Shown here: one piece after another, positions 1 to 8,105 of the stretch | Layout of the letters: each line of letters begins with the position of its first letter | Position numbering within the stretch: position 1 is the first letter of the stretch | Source: Campylobacter concisus | Lineage (GTDB): Bacteria > Campylobacterota > Campylobacteria > Campylobacterales > Campylobacteraceae | Reading direction: 5' to 3' | Assembly (NCBI RefSeq): GCF_015679985.1 | Contig: NZ_CP049239.1 | Coordinates: forward strand, 1,488,001 to 1,552,000 | Length of the DNA: 64,000 nt | The notes under the pieces: generated by a model | Told to the model about the DNA's origin: nothing | Databases searched by the model: none | Seen by the model: only the letters and a program-made list of their open reading frames with translations | Program-made: the position numbers and the translations under genes

Positions 1-579
1 AAGGAGCTTATTTTCTTTAGCCTGCCAGCTTGGCTCAATAACCTCATGATAGGCCTCCCACTCAGCCTCACTAATTTTACTAAATGGCACAATCGAGCTT
101 TGTAAATTTGGCAAATTTATCTCATTTTCAAAGCTAAGCAAGCGTGCGTTAAATGTAGAATTTTCTCCCTCTAAGCTCTCCGCTCTCCTACGAGAAAGCA
201 GTCCATTATTTACATCAGAAAAGATCACTGCAAAGCCGTTTTTATCGGCAGGATCATAGCCCCAAACACGTAAATTTCTATCATAAAAGAGATAGAGCAT
301 TCCACTTTTTGGCAGTAGTGAGTCAATGTCAAATTTGCTAGCTTCAGTAAAATTTATCTGTACCACAAAGCTAAGCGCGCCATTTTCATTTGACGGCCAT
401 GCTAAACTATCTGGCAGATCTGGCGAGCCGCCAAATTTAGACGCTCCAACGGCGATATCATCGTCATTTTTAGCTTGCACATCTATCCTTATGGCATTTC
501 TTGCTAGTGGCGATAAAAGTTTAAAAAGTTCATCCAGCCCACGTTCTTTACAACCTTTAGAAATTTTTGCAATATCCAT
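1..579 (-). CDS. DUF1963 (YwqG-like) protein, 3' part beyond the window
   Basis: Open frame on the minus strand starting at ATG 577-579, preceded by AGAGGAAA as a ribosome site, and running off the left edge with no stop; 193 residues are visible. The translation begins MDIAKISKGCKERGLDELFK and contains the family's characteristic segment VGASKFGGSPDLP near residue 50, then QINFTEASKF and a LYLFYD strand. These match my memory of DUF1963, a family of cytoplasmic proteins of unknown biochemical role related to Bacillus YwqG. The gene lies 10 bases downstream of the CbrC-family gene, so the two are probably co-transcribed. Both families turn up beside polymorphic toxins as possible protective proteins, but nothing here proves that role. 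Family call fairly sure, function unknown. Confidence 0.8.
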   Translation of the reverse strand, partial: MDIAKISKGCKERGLDELFKLLSPLARNAIRIDVQAKNDDDIAVGASKFGGSPDLPDSLAWPSNENGALSFVVQINFTEASKFDIDSLLPKSGMLYLFYDRNLRVWGYDPADKNGFAVIFSDVNNGLLSRRRAESLEGENSTFNARLLSFENEINLPNLQSSIVPFSKISEAEWEAYHEVIEPSWQAKENKLL

Positions 580-589
580 ATTTTCCTCT

Positions 590-1444
590 TTAACAAGCAT
601 CAACGTATATATGATACTTCTTACAATGCAAACAACGAAACAAATATCCAGCAATATCGCCAGCTTTAACAAGATGTTCGCGTAGCATTTTATCGTCATA
701 TTCGGCTCTTTTTGCATAGTCCTCAAAGACCTCGTCTGCTATACCCATTTCTTCAAGCTCTTTTGTTCCAACATCACCTAAAAATTCGCAATAATCATCA
801 CAACAAGCTATCCAATGCTCGCCCTGCCAGCTCTCGTAGCCCGGGGTTCTTCTAAAGAGTTCGTCATCCTTTTTAGCATCACTTGTAGTTAGTTTGTCAG
901 TATCTTGCACAAATGTTGCGTCAAATTTCTTAGCAGCCTTACCACTAGAAATACAAGTAGGACAAAGATACGAAATATCTTTCTCGCAATAAATGCTACC
1001 GCTATAATAAACTTCGGTATCTTTGCCACAACACTCACACAAGATGCTCATATCATCTTTAAATGCGCCAGTTTTTAAAGGGTTAGGATGGTAGATAAAT
1101 TTTGGTAGTGTGGAGGCTTTATCTTCTTGAGCCAAAATTTGACCTCTACTTTTTGGGCGAGGCAGCGCCCATTTATCATTTTCGTCAATGAATTGCACTA
1201 GATGGCCAAGTGCCTTTAGCTGTTTTTTATCACCTTTGTCATGTATTTTTAAAAGTAAGTCGTAAGCACTCTTTCTCATAGATAAAAGCTTATAAACATC
1301 GACTAAAACATACTTTGCGCAAATGTCATCACAATTTTCCAACTCTTCTTTAAACTGATAGAGTGCCTCAATGCTAGAAGCATTGCCATTATTTTTATAA
1401 TATTCTTTTGAAAGAGTGATATATTTTTCTTGAAATTTATTCAT
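590..1444 (-). CDS. CbrC (UPF0167) family protein with N-terminal extension
   Basis: 284 residues. The C-terminal two thirds carry the CbrC/UPF0167 signature: FIYHPNPLKTGAF, then cysteine pairs CECCG (about 135) and CPTC (about 160), then GYESWQGEHWIACCDDYCEF and GDVG. E. coli CbrC is known from colicin E2 tolerance; its biochemistry is not established. The cysteine pairs suggest metal binding. About 110 residues, mainly helical by eye, precede the domain and are not part of the usual CbrC, so this is a longer variant. A final CxxC (CLHCKKYHIYVDAC) closes the protein. It is first in a two-gene unit with the DUF1963 gene. Confidence 0.8.
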   Translation of the reverse strand: MNKFQEKYITLSKEYYKNNGNASSIEALYQFKEELENCDDICAKYVLVDVYKLLSMRKSAYDLLLKIHDKGDKKQLKALGHLVQFIDENDKWALPRPKSRGQILAQEDKASTLPKFIYHPNPLKTGAFKDDMSILCECCGKDTEVYYSGSIYCEKDISYLCPTCISSGKAAKKFDATFVQDTDKLTTSDAKKDDELFRRTPGYESWQGEHWIACCDDYCEFLGDVGTKELEEMGIADEVFEDYAKRAEYDDKMLREHLVKAGDIAGYLFRCLHCKKYHIYVDAC

Positions 1445-1636
1445 TAATACTCTTTATGTAGATTTGACATTAACAATTTTAGTGTTTAAATCTTAAAGAT
1501 ATAAAAGCTAGTGTAAAAATTATGGCTGTTAAAGCGATTAAATTTATATTGATTTTTAAATTGTTTTAGTATTTTGGTAGATGATGCCACAAACAAATTT
1601 GATAAGTATTCTTATAAAATTGTTGTGACTATAAAT

Positions 1637-2572
1637 TTATTCTTCAAATGCTCCGATAGAGAGAATTTTTTCTATTCTTTTTGCAACAAGATCATTTATA
1701 TCAAGCTTTTCAAGCTCAGCTAGCTCTGAGATAAAATAATTTACAAGTGCTTTTGCAGCACCTTCTTTATCTCTATGGGCTCCATTTATCGGCTCATCTA
1801 TAACAGCATCAATCAGTGATAGACTTTTTAAATCATCAGCTGTTATTTTCATAGATTTTGTAGCTTGTTCCTGTTTAGCTGGGTCATTCCAAAGTATTGC
1901 CGCACAGCCTTCTGGAGAGATAACTGAAAAAACGGAGTTTTTCATCATAGCGAGTCTATCAGCCACGCCTATAGCTAATGCGCCACCACTTCCACCTTCG
2001 CCAATAACAACAGCAATTATTGGAGTTTTTAAATTTGCAAACTCGAATAAATTTCTAGCTATGGCTTCACTTTGTCCTCGCTCTTCAGCTCCAACGCCTG
2101 GATATGCTCCTGGAGTATCTATGAGAAATAAAATAGGTAAATTAAATTTTTCAGCCATTTTTGCAACTCTAAGAGCTTTGCGATAACCCTCAGGATGAGG
2201 CATACCAAAATTTCTTCTTAATTTGTTTTTAGTGCCACGGCCTTTTTGCTCACCTATAACAACAGTCTTTTTACCTCCGATATAACCGATGTAACAAACT
2301 ATTGCTGGGTCATCTCTAAATGCTCTATCTCCATGAATCTCATATCCATCAATCAAAAACGCATTAATATAATCAATAGAATATGGTCTATCTGGATGAC
2401 GAGCAAGTTGCAAACGTTGATATTCGTTTAAATTTTTATATATTTTTGATATCTCTTTAGATAAATTCTTATTTAAAATTTCAACAGCATGTTCATCGCC
2501 TCTAATCTTAGCATTTGCTATATCTTCATCAATTTGCTTTATGCTTTTTTCAAAATCTAAATAATTTGACAT
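1637..2572 (-). CDS. accA: Acetyl-CoA carboxylase carboxyltransferase, alpha subunit
   Basis: 311 residues, normal for bacterial AccA. With AccD it transfers the carboxyl group from biotin on AccB to acetyl-CoA, giving malonyl-CoA in the cytoplasm. Visible signatures are [11 protein letters not shown] near the N-terminus, the oxyanion-forming segments [14 protein letters not shown] and [20 protein letters not shown], and [15 protein letters not shown]. The start at 2572 lies one base after the fabF stop, so translation is probably coupled to fabF. It is the last gene of a fabG-acpP-fabF-accA group; accB and accC are at the other end of the window and accD is not seen. Confidence 0.97.
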   Translation of the reverse strand: MSNYLDFEKSIKQIDEDIANAKIRGDEHAVEILNKNLSKEISKIYKNLNEYQRLQLARHPDRPYSIDYINAFLIDGYEIHGDRAFRDDPAIVCYIGYIGGKKTVVIGEQKGRGTKNKLRRNFGMPHPEGYRKALRVAKMAEKFNLPILFLIDTPGAYPGVGAEERGQSEAIARNLFEFANLKTPIIAVVIGEGGSGGALAIGVADRLAMMKNSVFSVISPEGCAAILWNDPAKQEQATKSMKITADDLKSLSLIDAVIDEPINGAHRDKEGAAKALVNYFISELAELEKLDINDLVAKRIEKILSIGAFEE

Positions 2573-2573
2573 C

Positions 2574-3785
2574 TTAATCCAACTTTTTAAATATCACGAC
2601 GCCATTCGTGCCGCCAAAGCCAAACGAATTGCTCATAACAGCCTTTATATCAGCTTTTCTAGCTTTATTTGGAACATAGTCTAGATCACACTCTGGATCA
2701 GGAGTTTCGTAGTTTATTGTTGGAGGTATAATACCGTCTCTCATTGCCATTATAGATATAACAGCCTCGATCGCACCAGCACCACCTAGGCAGTGTCCAG
2801 TTTGACCTTTTGTTGAGCTAACTGGTGGACATTTGTCACCAAAAACTGCTTTTAACGCCGCAGTTTCATTCTTGTCATTTACAGGTGTTGAAGTACCATG
2901 TGCATTGACATAATCTATCTTTACACCTTTTGCCATATCAAGTGCTTGTTTCATCGCACTTAATGGACCTTCAAGTGTTGGTGACGTGATATGATGAGCA
3001 TCTCCACTCTCGCCAAATCCAACTACTTCAGCATAAATTTTAGCACCTCTTGCAATAGCTGACTCATACTCTTCAAGCACAAGTGCACCGGCTCCTTCAC
3101 CCATTACAAAGCCGTCGCGGTTTGCATCAAATGGCCTTGAAGCCTTGCTTGGCTCATCATTTCTAGTTGATAGTGCTTTCATGGCAGCAAAACCACCTAT
3201 TCCAACACCACAAATAGTAGACTCAGCGCCAATAACTAGCATATTTGTAGCTTGGCCAATCATAATGCATTTTGCTGCTTGAGATATTGCATGAGTACTT
3301 GCCGCACAAGCTGTTACACTAGATAAATTTGGACCTTTTAGCCCATGATTTATTGAAACTATTCCACCTAGCATATTTACAAGTGCTGATGGAATGAAAA
3401 ATGGCGAAATTCGCTTTACACCTTTTTCAAAATATGTAATTGAATTTTTCTCAATATTTGGCAAGCCACCTATACCAGCTGCTGAACTAACGCCAAATTT
3501 ATGAGCATCAAACTCTTTAAAATTTGCATCAGCCATAGCTTCATTAGATGCTTTTATGCCAAGCTGTATGAAACGATCTACTTTTTTCACCTCTTTGCCG
3601 TCCAAAATACTATTTGGATCAAAATCAGTTATCTCGGCAGCAATTTTAACAGGAAAGTCACTTACATCAAAGCTTGTGATCTCTTTCACACCTGTTTTAC
3701 CCTCGCAAATAGCCTTAAAAGAACTCTCTTTGTCAAGACCAAGTGCGTTTATCATGCCTATACCAGTTACAACGACTCGTTTCAA
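2574..3785 (-). CDS. fabF: 3-oxoacyl-[acyl-carrier-protein] synthase II
   Basis: 403 residues. Condenses malonyl-ACP with acyl-ACP during fatty-acid elongation. The Cys-His-His triad is visible: catalytic Cys in [10 protein letters not shown], His in [11 protein letters not shown] and His in [15 protein letters not shown]; the C-terminus has the usual [10 protein letters not shown]. The start codon is TTG (complement of 3783-3785), chosen because AAGGAG lies five bases before it and the protein then opens [16 protein letters not shown], the normal FabF N-terminus; the ATG inside the ribosome site is followed at once by a stop. It sits 34 bases after acpP and overlaps nothing. Confidence 0.97.
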   Translation of the reverse strand: MKRVVVTGIGMINALGLDKESSFKAICEGKTGVKEITSFDVSDFPVKIAAEITDFDPNSILDGKEVKKVDRFIQLGIKASNEAMADANFKEFDAHKFGVSSAAGIGGLPNIEKNSITYFEKGVKRISPFFIPSALVNMLGGIVSINHGLKGPNLSSVTACAASTHAISQAAKCIMIGQATNMLVIGAESTICGVGIGGFAAMKALSTRNDEPSKASRPFDANRDGFVMGEGAGALVLEEYESAIARGAKIYAEVVGFGESGDAHHITSPTLEGPLSAMKQALDMAKGVKIDYVNAHGTSTPVNDKNETAALKAVFGDKCPPVSSTKGQTGHCLGGAGAIEAVISIMAMRDGIIPPTINYETPDPECDLDYVPNKARKADIKAVMSNSFGFGGTNGVVIFKKLD

Positions 3786-3819
3786 TACATCTCCTTAAAT
3801 CAAACTATGTAAATTTTAA

Positions 3820-4053
3820 TTATTTACCTAGTTTTTCTATATAATTTACAACGTCTTGAATGCTTATTAATTTCTCTGCTTCACTATCAGGAATTTCTAC
3901 TTCAAATTTCTCTTCTAAAGCCATAACTAGCTCTACAACGTCAAGTGAATCAGCGCCTAAATCTTCAATGATTTTAGACTCTAGTTTTACCGCTTGTGGA
4001 TCTACGCTTAGTTGCTCTACAACTACGTCTCTTACGTCTTCAAATACTGCCAT
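3820..4053 (-). CDS. acpP: Acyl carrier protein
   Basis: 77 residues, acidic, the standard ACP length. Carries growing acyl chains on 4'-phosphopantetheine attached to the Ser of the motif [18 protein letters not shown]. Strong ribosome site AAGGAGACC before ATG 4051-4053. Placed between fabG (87 bases upstream) and fabF (34 bases downstream), the classical order. No unusual residues seen. Confidence 0.97.
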   Translation of the reverse strand: MAVFEDVRDVVVEQLSVDPQAVKLESKIIEDLGADSLDVVELVMALEEKFEVEIPDSEAEKLISIQDVVNYIEKLGK

Positions 4054-4140
4054 TTTAAGGTCTCCTTATAAAAAATGTCTGTTATCTTATAATATTTACG
4101 CTTTTATTTATTTTAAATTTCAAAACTTGTTGAAATTTCA

Positions 4141-4884
4141 TTACATATAAAGTCCGCCATTTATTTTAAGCGCCTCACCAGTTACGTAGCTTGCGTGATC
4201 GCTTAGTAAAAATGCAACCGCCTCAGCTACTTCACTAGCACTGCCGAAACGTTTTAACGGGATATTATCGCTATAAGTTTTTTTCACCTCATCACTTAGC
4301 CCATGCGTCATATCAGTCTCGATAAAGCCCGGAGTTACGCTATTAAAGCGTATATTTCTGCTTGCACCCTCTTTTGCAAAGCTCTTGCTCATGGCGATTA
4401 GTCCGCCCTTGCTGGCTGAATAGTTTACCTGTCCTGCATTTCCCATCTCACCAACGATAGATGCGACATTTACGACCGCTCCAAAGCGCTTTTTACTCAT
4501 CACTTTCAAAGCCTCTCTACATCCTATGAAAGCTGAAGTTAAATTTGCATTTATTACATCTGTAAATTCGCTAGTTTTCATGCGAAGTGCTAGCTTGTCG
4601 TTTGTAATGCCAGCGTTATTTACAAGATAGCTTAGCTCACCATCGCTATCAACTATCAAATTTATACCTTTTATAAACTCATCTTCGTCTGTCGCGTCAA
4701 ATTTTATCACTGCAGCCTTGCCGCCATTTTGCTCGATCTCAGCCTGCAAAGCGTCTGCTATCTCAGGCTTTGAACGGTAGTTTATCCACACTTTTAAGCC
4801 CATATTTGCAAGCGTTTTTGCGATTTGTGCACCGATACCTCTACTTGCACCTGTTATTAGCACGTTTTTTCCGCTAAATTTCAT
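4141..4884 (-). CDS. fabG: 3-oxoacyl-[acyl-carrier-protein] reductase
   Basis: 247 residues, the normal length of FabG, an NADPH-dependent short-chain dehydrogenase that reduces 3-ketoacyl-ACP. Motifs in order: nucleotide-binding TGASRGIGAQIAKTL near residue 11, NNAGIT near 90, and the catalytic YSASK preceded by a Ser in NVASIVGEMG near 140. The C-terminal GLYM end is typical. Preceded by AAGGAGAAT before ATG 4882-4884. First gene of the fab group as transcribed, so a promoter probably lies between 4885 and 4941. Confidence 0.96.
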   Translation of the reverse strand: MKFSGKNVLITGASRGIGAQIAKTLANMGLKVWINYRSKPEIADALQAEIEQNGGKAAVIKFDATDEDEFIKGINLIVDSDGELSYLVNNAGITNDKLALRMKTSEFTDVINANLTSAFIGCREALKVMSKKRFGAVVNVASIVGEMGNAGQVNYSASKGGLIAMSKSFAKEGASRNIRFNSVTPGFIETDMTHGLSDEVKKTYSDNIPLKRFGSASEVAEAVAFLLSDHASYVTGEALKINGGLYM

Positions 4885-4941
4885 AGATTCTCCTTATTTT
4901 TTCTAATTTTTCAACGATTGTAGCTTATATAAGCTTAACGT

Positions 4942-5361
4942 CTAAATTTTATCGTTTCTTTCCCACTTTATCTTTTTGCCAAAACCAAGAACGTTGCTTG
5001 TAAATTTTAGTTTTTCAAGATTTATGCACCAAATTTTTGGATCCATCGCTTTTGCATAAAAAAATCTTTCAAAATAAATTTCTATTTCATTTTCTTTAGC
5101 CTCTCTCATCACTCCTTGAAACTGCACGCCCTCTATCTTGCCAACGATCTTTGTATCAAGAGCGACCGTACCAGCAACGAGCTTTGAGTTTTTTAAAAAT
5201 TTAACATGAGAGCTCTCGTCAGAGCTAGCTAGCAAAAGGCAAAAGCTTAGCTCATCAAAGGCGTAAAATGCGCTAAAAGCGTAAGGCTGTCCCTCATCAT
5301 CAATGGCGCAAACACTTGCAAGATGCATCTTTTTTAAAAATTTTACTATCCTCTCATCCAT
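4942..5361 (-). CDS. UPF0306 (YhbP-like) protein with pyridoxamine-oxidase fold
   Basis: 139 residues. The sequence follows E. coli YhbP through most of its length: an N-terminal helix, ASVCAIDDEGQPYAFSAFYA, the segment VAGTVALDTKIVGKIEGVQF and the C-terminal TSNVLGFGKKIKW. This family has the split-barrel flavin-binding fold of pyridoxamine 5'-phosphate oxidases; substrate and physiological role are not established. It immediately follows the DUF1294 gene (the start is one base past that gene's stop) and lies upstream of fabG with a 57-base gap. Not involved in fatty-acid synthesis as far as the sequence shows. Confidence 0.8.
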   Translation of the reverse strand: MDERIVKFLKKMHLASVCAIDDEGQPYAFSAFYAFDELSFCLLLASSDESSHVKFLKNSKLVAGTVALDTKIVGKIEGVQFQGVMREAKENEIEIYFERFFYAKAMDPKIWCINLEKLKFTSNVLGFGKKIKWERNDKI

Positions 5362-5802
5362 CTAAATTCCCCTAAAAATGTCAAGAATGGTTTGAAATTT
5401 AAAGATGACTATGGCGATTATTAGCATCCAAAGCGTAAAAATAATAAGCTCTACTAAAGTAAATTTATCTTTTGCAACTTTTTTAAAAACAAGCATCGTT
5501 AAAAATGCTCCTAAAAAGCCGCCGATTAGCGAAAAATAGTGGATCGCATTAACCTTTACAAAGCTTGGCAAAAGCCCTTTAAAAAATAGTGAAAACATCA
5601 AAATTGAGAGCAAATTTGCAAGTATCAAATAATAGCCAACGACTGGTAAAACTGGGTAGAGCCTAGCAAAGCCAAAGCTTAAAACAGTGATAAGCATAAG
5701 CAAAAAGATCCTAGTCCCAAAACAACACATCGCCCGTCCTTTTTTGACGCATTTTACAAAATTTTGCTTTATGAAATTAAAATTTTGCCGATTTAGCCTC
5801 AA
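5362..5802 (-). CDS. DUF1294-like small membrane protein
   Basis: 146 residues with four hydrophobic segments, roughly residues 29-48, 54-75, 86-105 and 117-135. The segment HYFSLIGGFLGAFLTMLVF followed by a basic stretch resembles the core of DUF1294, a family of small inner-membrane proteins of unknown function. The basic N-terminus before the first membrane segment is longer than usual and the true start could be internal (for instance the Met near residue 25, before CCFGTRIFLL). Divergent from the gene at 5815, with only 12 bases between the two starts, so their promoters must overlap coding sequence. Confidence 0.6.
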   Translation of the reverse strand: MRLNRQNFNFIKQNFVKCVKKGRAMCCFGTRIFLLMLITVLSFGFARLYPVLPVVGYYLILANLLSILMFSLFFKGLLPSFVKVNAIHYFSLIGGFLGAFLTMLVFKKVAKDKFTLVELIIFTLWMLIIAIVIFKFQTILDIFRGI

Positions 5803-5814
5803 AAGGATTTAAAA

Positions 5815-6336
5815 ATGCAAACAAATTTTTACTCTCAAGGAAGCTACAACAACATGAGCTTTTCGATGAAGACTAGCTCAGGCGATGAGATAAGCTTTTC
5901 GATGTATGACAACAAAAGTTTGGAGTTTTCAAGCCAGAAAAATGGTACTTCAAGCCAAAGAAGTCTTACTCTCACGCACGAATACGGCTATGAGTTTTTA
6001 TATAAAGGAAACGGCATAGACGAGCAAGATATGAAAGAGATTGAAGAGGCGATGAAGCAAATTCGCCCACAAGTTGATGAATTTATGAAAAACGTCAAAG
6101 AGGGCGACAAGATCGCGGGTAGCAGCCAAAGCATAAGCGATCTTTCAAACAAGATCAAGCAGATGTTGCCTGACGCAAAAGATCTAAATCACAAAAATTT
6201 CATAAATGACAATATGCTAAAGATGTTTGACGAGCTTCTGGCTAAAAATGATGCAAACAAAAATCTACTAAGTGCCACAAAAAGGCTATTTGACACATTG
6301 CTTGATGAGAGCAACAAAGTATCTTACTATGCGTAA
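5815..6336 (+). CDS. Conserved hypothetical protein, unknown function
   Basis: 173 residues, soluble, with no signal peptide or membrane segment. The N-terminal third is Ser/Asn/Gln-rich with alternating beta-like repeats (SFSMKTSSGDEISFSMYD), followed by a long helical region from about residue 62 (GIDEQDMKEIEEAMKQI) to the end. I recall similar proteins in Campylobacter annotated only as hypothetical or putative ATP/GTP-binding; no Walker motif is visible here. Ribosome site AAAGGA is nine bases before the ATG. It ends at a strong hairpin shared with the convergent gene. Real gene by its codon use and hairpin-bounded position; function not recognised. Confidence 0.7.
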   Translation: MQTNFYSQGSYNNMSFSMKTSSGDEISFSMYDNKSLEFSSQKNGTSSQRSLTLTHEYGYEFLYKGNGIDEQDMKEIEEAMKQIRPQVDEFMKNVKEGDKIAGSSQSISDLSNKIKQMLPDAKDLNHKNFINDNMLKMFDELLAKNDANKNLLSATKRLFDTLLDESNKVSYYA

Positions 6337-6362
6337 ATTTAGGGCCTTCTGGCTCTAAATTT
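6335..6362. terminator. Bidirectional hairpin terminator between convergent genes
   Basis: Arms 6335-6346 (AAATTTAGGGCC) and 6351-6362 (GGCTCTAAATTT) pair over 12 positions with one G-T wobble, loop TTCT. The right side runs into T-rich sequence and the left arm is A-rich, so it can act on both strands. It overlaps the stop of the plus-strand gene and the last codons of the EI24 gene. Confidence 0.75.
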
Positions 6363-7095
6363 TTATAAGTGCTTCTTTCTCAAAAAAGAGGTGCGACAAG
6401 ACTATCACAAAATAAAGCTGAAAAAAGAGTCCCACAAGCGGCACAAGCGAGATGAGATAAAACAAAAGCGTAAAAGCTATAAATTTTATCCCGCCACCTT
6501 CAAGCAGTGCTAGCTCAAATTTATCACTATCAAGAGTGTTTGAGCCAACGTCTATTAGTAAAAGTTTGTAATAGATATAAAAAAACGGCACGTTGATGAT
6601 GAAAAAATTTAAGACTGGTACAAATAAAAGAGGTAGGCAAACGAGCAATATCCCAAGAAATTTCATGATCTCAACCATCATCACTTTTAGCACTCTAGCC
6701 GTGCTAGCCTCGCTTTTTGGAATGTAGTGATAGTGCCTTTTGTTTATCTCTTTAGCTACAACTGGCGTTAAAAAGCCAGCTACGATTAGGGCGATTACTA
6801 TGCTAATAATTATCGTTAAAAAGGTACTTAAAACGTAAAAAAGTATGCTAACTATCCATTTTGTGGCACTAAAGCTTAAAATTTTAATAGCTATAAAAGA
6901 GAGCGCCGAGTTTGGCTCTAAAAAGGCAAAATTTTCGTTTTTAGCACTATCACTTAAAAGGTCAAATATCTCACCGCCGCCCCAGATCGTAAGCCACGCA
7001 AGACTAAAAATACTAAGGCAAAGTGGCAAGATGGATAGCGTTATAAATTTGGCTGTAAAAAAATCTTTAAAACCAAGGCGAAGAAGATTTATCAT
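6355..7095 (-). CDS. EI24 domain (CysZ-like) membrane protein
   Basis: 246 residues with long hydrophobic segments near 15-38, 65-110, 137-180 and 205-235. The pattern of paired membrane segments around GFLTPVVAKEINKRHYHY, a tyrosine/histidine-rich cytoplasmic loop, is typical of the EI24/CysZ family, whose best-studied member is a sulfate transporter. Substrate cannot be read from the sequence, and no cysteine-biosynthesis gene is adjacent. The start ATG overlaps the dut stop (ATGA), which indicates translational coupling to dut. Confidence 0.75.
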   Translation of the reverse strand: MINLLRLGFKDFFTAKFITLSILPLCLSIFSLAWLTIWGGGEIFDLLSDSAKNENFAFLEPNSALSFIAIKILSFSATKWIVSILFYVLSTFLTIIISIVIALIVAGFLTPVVAKEINKRHYHYIPKSEASTARVLKVMMVEIMKFLGILLVCLPLLFVPVLNFFIINVPFFYIYYKLLLIDVGSNTLDSDKFELALLEGGGIKFIAFTLLFYLISLVPLVGLFFQLYFVIVLSHLFFEKEALIKI

Positions 7096-7787
7096 TTCAC
7101 CTTTTTGTATTCATGCTCAAGTGCGGCGTAAATTTCACCTATCTTACTAACGCCATTTGACAAAATTTCGCTCATCACTTCATTGTCTTCGCGTCCGTTC
7201 CAGTTTTTCTTGTAGCTTCCCTCTTTATAGCCGTTGTTTTGGCGGAAGCGATTTAGCACGTTTTTGGCGATGTAGCATTCGTAAAGCGAGTACAAATTTA
7301 CTCCACATTTTAAAGACATAGAGAAGTAAATTTTTAAAATATCAAATATATCGTAGTCAAATCCGCTACACTCATGTATAAGCATTTCAACATCATTCAT
7401 TATCTCATAAATGCTCTCGTCTTCGATCTTTAGTGGCTCTTTGCAAAACTCACTAAATCCGCTTGATTGGCAAATATCATCGGCCAAAGTTTCTATATCT
7501 CCAAGCTGTTTTGATTTATAAATTTGTAAAGCTAGACTCATAATAAAGTGCCAAATATCAACAACTTCTATGCGTAAATTTTGCTCATCAGTCTTAGCAT
7601 CGATGCTCTTCCAGTGCTTCCAAGCAAAGCTATCAATCAGCTCAGCGCACTCCATATATATGCAGCGCCTCCAGCTAATTAATTTATTTTTATTAGTATA
7701 ACCATTTTCCCAGCCAAGCCCATTTGTCTCATCATTTAGGCTTTGCTGCATCTTTAACATCTCTAAAATAATCGTTCTTTCATTCAT
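7092..7787 (-). CDS. dut: Dimeric (all-alpha) dUTPase
   Basis: 231 residues. Hydrolyses dUTP to dUMP and pyrophosphate, keeping uracil out of DNA and supplying dTMP synthesis. The all-alpha NTP-pyrophosphohydrolase signature is visible: ECAELIDSFAWKHWK near residue 46 and RIEVVDIWHFIMSLALQIY near 72, which supply the acidic metal ligands (E..E, E..D). This is the Campylobacter-type dimeric enzyme, unrelated to the trimeric E. coli Dut. It is co-transcribed with the EI24 gene, whose start overlaps its stop by three bases. Confidence 0.93.
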   Translation of the reverse strand: MNERTIILEMLKMQQSLNDETNGLGWENGYTNKNKLISWRRCIYMECAELIDSFAWKHWKSIDAKTDEQNLRIEVVDIWHFIMSLALQIYKSKQLGDIETLADDICQSSGFSEFCKEPLKIEDESIYEIMNDVEMLIHECSGFDYDIFDILKIYFSMSLKCGVNLYSLYECYIAKNVLNRFRQNNGYKEGSYKKNWNGREDNEVMSEILSNGVSKIGEIYAALEHEYKKVK

Positions 7788-7869
7788 TTTAGGCCTTTTA
7801 AAATTTTAAAGGATTATAACAAAAAATTATTAAATGCCACGAGGTAAGCTTGACTTAAATCATTTTATG

Positions 7870-7875
7870 TATAAA
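7870..7875 (+). promoter_or_regulatory. Likely -10 element for the gene at 7917
   Basis: TATAAA in an AT-rich context, 41 bases before the start codon, with AAAGGAG at 7905-7911 as ribosome site. Campylobacter promoters rely on the -10 and often lack a clear -35, so only the -10 is proposed. Confidence 0.4.
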
Positions 7876-7916
7876 ATTTAGGAGCTAAAATAAGCAAAAA
7901 TTTCAAAGGAGAAAAA

Positions 7917-8105
7917 ATGAGAGAAAAAGATCTAGTGGTTTGCAATGTTTGCGGACTAAAAAGCAGCGATGATACAAATGCGGTTTTTATCCACGCTCAT
8001 AAAAATGGCGAAGAAGTTGATATCTGCACCAGTTGTGTTCCAAGCGTAATCCATGGCTCAGGCATGGTCGTAAAATCAAACGAAGAGATAAAGGCCGAAA
8101 TTTAA
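7917..8105 (+). CDS. Small zinc-ribbon-like protein (two CxxC pairs)
   Basis: 62 residues. Cysteine pairs CNVC (9-12) and CTSC (37-40) are spaced as in a small treble-clef or zinc-ribbon fold. The rest is polar with no membrane segment. Good ribosome site (AAAGGAG, five bases before ATG) and -10 support a real gene despite its size. It overlaps the end of the convergent GGDEF/EAL gene by four bases. I recall comparable short proteins as uncharacterised in Campylobacter. Possible roles are protein or nucleic-acid binding; not determinable here. Confidence 0.7.
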   Translation: MREKDLVVCNVCGLKSSDDTNAVFIHAHKNGEEVDICTSCVPSVIHGSGMVVKSNEEIKAEI

